A stretch of 64,000 nucleotides of DNA from assembly GCF_002161675.1 (NCBI RefSeq), contig NZ_NFIH01000004.1, forward strand, positions 62,001 to 126,000, read 5' to 3'. The DNA comes from Pseudoflavonifractor sp. An44 (lineage in GTDB: Bacteria > Bacillota > Clostridia > Oscillospirales > Oscillospiraceae). The position numbers were made by a program, and so were the translations under genes. The notes beneath the pieces are model-generated. The model ran no database searches, was not told where the DNA came from, and was given only the letters and a program-made list of their open reading frames with translations. Below, in pieces: positions 61,119 through 64,000 of this stretch (position 1 is the stretch's first letter; each line of letters opens with the position of its first letter).

Positions 61119-62897
61119 TCATCCTCCGTAGCTTTTTTTCTGTTTGAGTAGGTCTCTGAGTTGGGCCAAGTCCTGGCCGCTGTGTATGTCTGCCTTGCGA
61201 TGTTGCGCAAGGATGGTCTGCTTATAATCGTCTAAGGCCGCCTGAGCGGTGTGCATGGGCTGGGGCTGCTGCACCACAGCGGACAGGTGGTCCATCTCCT
61301 CGGGGGTGAACACCCCGTCCAGGGCCGCCAAGCTCACCGGCTTGCCCGCCTGCCACCGCTGCCGCAACTGGTCATAGGCCCGCCCCAGCAGAGGGGCCGA
61401 GAAATCGGACGCAGGTAAGTCCTCCAGCTGCCGGAAATAACTGGGGTCCAGCAGCACCACCCGCAGCACGCCCTCCTCGGCCAGGGCCGAGCGCACATTG
61501 GTGTAGCGCAGCTCTCGCTGCTTGGGCTGAATGGTCTGAGTGGGAGTGAGGCTGCGCCGCTCCTCCTGTCGCCGGGCCTGTCGCCCTTTTTGGCGGCGCT
61601 GCTGCTCCACCTCCTGGGCCATGGCCTCCCGGCTGATGCCGGCGGCGTCGGCGGCTCGGTTTCCGTAAATCTCCCGCTCCACCGGGCTGTTGAGGCCCGC
61701 CACCAGACCTGCCGCCGCCTGTAAGTACTGGGCCTTCTGGTCGTCCTGGCTCAAGTCAAAGCCCTGGCGCACCTCCTCCAGACGGTATTCCACCGAGTTG
61801 GCACAGCCCTGGAGCAGTCCTTCAAACACTTCGGGCCCCTGATGCTTGATGAAGTCGTCGGCGTCCTGCTTTACCAGCTGGCCGCTGTCGTCCCGCCGAC
61901 GGGGCAGCTGGAGCACCTTCACTTGCAGTTGGGAGCCTTTCAGCAGAGCGATGGCCCGCTGGGTGGCGTCCACGCCCGCATTGTCGTTGTCGTAGCACAG
62001 CACCAGCTCCTGGGTGTACTTTTCCAGAATGCGGATGTGCTCTTCCGTCAAAGCCGTGCCCATGGTGGCAATGGTGTTGTCAAAGCCCGCCTGATGCAGG
62101 GTGATGACGTCGATGTTGCCCTCCACCAGAATCATGTTGGGCCGTTTGGTATTCTTGGCGTAGTTGAGGCCGTACAAAATGGACCGCTTTTTGAAAATGG
62201 CGGTCTCCGGGGTGTTCAAATACTTGGGGGTGGAATCGTCCATCACCCGGCTGGTAAAGCCAATGACGTTGCCCCGCACGTCGATGACCGGGAGCATGAG
62301 GCGGTTTCGGTACTTATCATAAATGCCGCCGTTTTTCCCCGCCACCGCCAGGCCCGCCTCGATGAGGTCGGCCTTGTCGTATCCCTTCTCCCGCATGGCC
62401 AAAATGAGACGGTCCCAGGCGTTGGGGGCGGCTCCCAGGCCGAACCGAGCGGAAAACTTGGGGCTGATGCGCCGCTTTTTGGCGATATACTCCGCCACCT
62501 GGGCCCCTTCGGGCTGGGAGAGCATGGAGCGATAGAACCGGGCGGCCTCTTTATTCAGCTCCAGAATGCGCTGGCGTTTTTCCCGCCATGCACCATTGCT
62601 GTTGTCCTCGGGCACCTCCATGCCAGCCTGGGCAGCCAGCTTGCGCACTGCCTCGGGGAAGGGAAGATTCTCCATCTCCATGACAAAGCGCACCGCACCG
62701 CCCCCCTTGCCGCAGCCGAAGCAGTGGAAAATCTGCTTGCTCTCATTGACGGAGAAGGAGGGGGTCTTTTCCCGGTGGAAGGGACACAGGCCCCAGTAGT
62801 TGCCACCCTTCCGGGTGAGGGGGACGTAGGCGGACACCACGTCCACAATGTTGAGCCGACTGCTCAGCTCGTCCAAAAATTGTTCCGGTATGGCCAT
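61119..62897 (-). CDS. dnaG: DNA primase
   Basis: A 592-residue primase. The N-terminal zinc-binding CHC2 domain is [20 protein letters not shown] followed by HCFGCGKGG. The TOPRIM domain shows [20 protein letters not shown] and [18 protein letters not shown], and the C-terminal helicase-binding domain is less conserved. ATG 62897 has GGGGAGG upstream. It lies between the dGTPase-like gene and rpoD; a 162-base palindromic repeat is in its 5' leader. Confidence 0.97.
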   Translation of the reverse strand: MAIPEQFLDELSSRLNIVDVVSAYVPLTRKGGNYWGLCPFHREKTPSFSVNESKQIFHCFGCGKGGGAVRFVMEMENLPFPEAVRKLAAQAGMEVPEDNSNGAWREKRQRILELNKEAARFYRSMLSQPEGAQVAEYIAKKRRISPKFSARFGLGAAPNAWDRLILAMREKGYDKADLIEAGLAVAGKNGGIYDKYRNRLMLPVIDVRGNVIGFTSRVMDDSTPKYLNTPETAIFKKRSILYGLNYAKNTKRPNMILVEGNIDVITLHQAGFDNTIATMGTALTEEHIRILEKYTQELVLCYDNDNAGVDATQRAIALLKGSQLQVKVLQLPRRRDDSGQLVKQDADDFIKHQGPEVFEGLLQGCANSVEYRLEEVRQGFDLSQDDQKAQYLQAAAGLVAGLNSPVEREIYGNRAADAAGISREAMAQEVEQQRRQKGRQARRQEERRSLTPTQTIQPKQRELRYTNVRSALAEEGVLRVVLLDPSYFRQLEDLPASDFSAPLLGRAYDQLRQRWQAGKPVSLAALDGVFTPEEMDHLSAVVQQPQPMHTAQAALDDYKQTILAQHRKADIHSGQDLAQLRDLLKQKKSYGG

Positions 62898-62931
62898 GGT
62901 TTCACCTCCCCATTCTAGCCATATTTTATCT

Positions 62932-63093
62932 GGGTAACACCGCACAATTCGGCAAGACGAATTTGCGAGTAAATTTTACATCCAGATGAGGCGTGGTTTT
63001 GCAGCAATACTTGGTGTATTGCAAAAAATCACAACGAAATATGGGTGCAAAATTTCCGCAAAGGCGCGCAGACGATATTGTTCGGTGTTGCCC
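62932..63093. mobile_element. MITE-like palindromic repeat, 162 bp
   Basis: Terminal inverted repeats of 17 bases, GGGTAACACCGCACAAT (62932-62948) and its partner at 63077-63093, match at 15 of 17. Inside lie TTTGCGAGTAAATTTTACAT at 62962 and its inverted partner near 63041-63060, plus a GCAATAC/GTATTGC hairpin around 63004-63022, so nearly the whole element folds back. It fills the gap between the dGTPase stop and the dnaG leader. Confidence 0.75.
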
Positions 63094-63095
63094 TG

Positions 63096-64000
63096 TTATT
63101 TAATCATCCACCGCATTGGGATAAAAAGCTCTTCGAATTTCTCCACGGCGTAGGCGTCGCTCATGCCAGCAATGTAGTCGGTGACCGCCCGCTCCACGCC
63201 CTCCCGCACCAGAATGTCCTGATACTCACAGGGGAGCTTGTCGTTGTGCTTGCAGTAGTATTCAAACATATGGCAGATCATGTCCTCCGCCTTGGACTCC
63301 TCCCCTTTTGCCTTGGGGTTGAAGTACACCGCCTCAAACATGAAGTTTTTCAGCTCTGCCATGGCCTTGGCCACCTCCGGGGACTGGTGAATCTCCATTC
63401 CCTCCTGGCTATTGGCCACAATGTCCAGCACCAGCCGCTCAATGCGCTCCCCGTGGGTGAAGCCCAGCACCTGGGAGATGTGTACGGGGATGTCGGTGGG
63501 GTAGATGATGCCGCCCCGCATGGCGTCGTCAATGTCGTGGTTGATGTAGGCGATCTTGTCGGCGTAGCGCACCAGCTGCCCCTCCAGGGTCTGAGCCATG
63601 GGTCCGGTGGTGTGGCGGAGAATGCCGTCCCGCACCTCATAGCACAGGTTCAGCCCGGCGCCGTCCCGCTCCAGGCGGTCCACCACCCGCAGGGACTGCT
63701 CATAGTGGCGGAAGCCCCCCTCCACCATCCGGCTCAGCGCCCGCTCTCCGGCGTGGCCAAAGGGGGTGTGGCCCAAATCGTGGGCCAAGGCGGCGGCCTC
63801 GGTGAGGTCCTGGTTCAGCCCCAGCGCCCGGGCCATGCTCCGGGCAATCCCCGACACCTCCAGGGTGTGGGTCATGCGGGTGCGGTAATGGTCCCCCTCC
63901 GGCTGGAGGAATACCTGGGTCTTGTGCATCAGCCGCCGAAAGGCCTTGGAGTGCACCACCCGGTCCACATCCCGCTGAAAACAGGTGCGCATGGGACAGG
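63096..64000 (-). CDS. dgt: dGTPase-like HD-domain triphosphohydrolase (5' end outside window)
   Basis: The last 301 or so codons of an HD-domain deoxynucleotide triphosphohydrolase: RTCFQRDVDRVVHSKAFRRL, HYRTRMTHTLEVSGIARSMA (first His), AALAHDLGHTPFGHAGERAL (HD pair) and RYADKIAYINHDIDDAMRGG (metal Asp). It removes triphosphate from dGTP or other dNTPs. The frame stays open to the window edge (the ATG at 63992 is an internal Met by homology). dgt-dnaG-rpoD is a common Clostridia order. Confidence 0.92.
   Translation of the reverse strand, partial: CPMRTCFQRDVDRVVHSKAFRRLMHKTQVFLQPEGDHYRTRMTHTLEVSGIARSMARALGLNQDLTEAAALAHDLGHTPFGHAGERALSRMVEGGFRHYEQSLRVVDRLERDGAGLNLCYEVRDGILRHTTGPMAQTLEGQLVRYADKIAYINHDIDDAMRGGIIYPTDIPVHISQVLGFTHGERIERLVLDIVANSQEGMEIHQSPEVAKAMAELKNFMFEAVYFNPKAKGEESKAEDMICHMFEYYCKHNDKLPCEYQDILVREGVERAVTDYIAGMSDAYAVEKFEELFIPMRWMIK

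Overview
The window reads as a GC-rich, spore-forming, anaerobic Firmicute, most likely a gut Oscillospirales relative (Flavonifractor/Intestinimonas/Oscillibacter-like). This placement is inferred from gene content: yqfC/yqfD sporulation genes, a SpoVD-like PBP with PASTA domains, HPr with both His15 and Ser46, AddAB, a dgt-dnaG-rpoD block and [NiFe]-hydrogenase maturation genes. I saw no rRNA, tRNA or CRISPR array.

Layout. 1-2.4 kb: hypD (cut by the window edge), hypE and a NuoC-like hydrogenase subunit. 2.7-6.3 kb: a CoA-disulfide-reductase/rhodanese/sulfite-reductase fusion divergent from a LysR regulator. 6.3-7.4 kb: a DUF2089 regulator operon. 7.6-9.8 kb: an AT-rich island with a membrane-anchored XRE protein, a small secreted protein and a secreted HNH-like toxin candidate whose stop codon overlaps the start of a possible immunity gene. 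10.4-15.4 kb: MFS exporter, DUF1461 protein, YigZ, HflX, flavin reductase, L31. 15.5-22.3 kb: addBA. 22.4-27.2 kb: a defence-like block with a divergent WYL regulator, a Sel1-repeat protein, a BC1881-like small protein, a retron ncRNA and its reverse transcriptase, a divergent 3-methyladenine-glycosylase-like protein and a short agmatine-deiminase-like protein. 27.3-31.1 kb: GH25 lysozyme, guaB, gluQRS.

31.1-43.2 kb is the division/cell-wall cluster, transcribed on the minus strand: mraZ, rsmH, ftsL, PBP, a degenerate Mur ligase, mraY, ftsW, murG, murA, ftsQ, ftsZ. It lacks intact murC/D/E/F and ftsA. 43.4-55.7 kb holds housekeeping genes on the same strand (coaD, rsmD, uvrC, ptsH, mutS2, recO, a YqzL-like ORF, era, ybeY, phoH, yqfD, yqfC). 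55.8-59.7 kb has an RluA-type synthase, two related membrane proteins, a 522-bp inverted-repeat-bounded non-coding element, and an XRE/SLOG-like gene pair around a 30-bp perfect palindrome. 59.8-64 kb is rpoD, dnaG and a dGTPase-like gene.

The most novel signals are: (1) the retron locus, with ncRNA, RT carrying NAxxH/YCDD/VTG motifs, and an unusual glycosylase-like neighbour; (2) a roughly 150-nt RNA-like element present three times, each time directly after a stop codon in the sense orientation, with compensatory stem changes; (3) the secreted toxin/immunity candidate in the AT-rich island. All calls come from reading the sequence; no database search or folding program was run.
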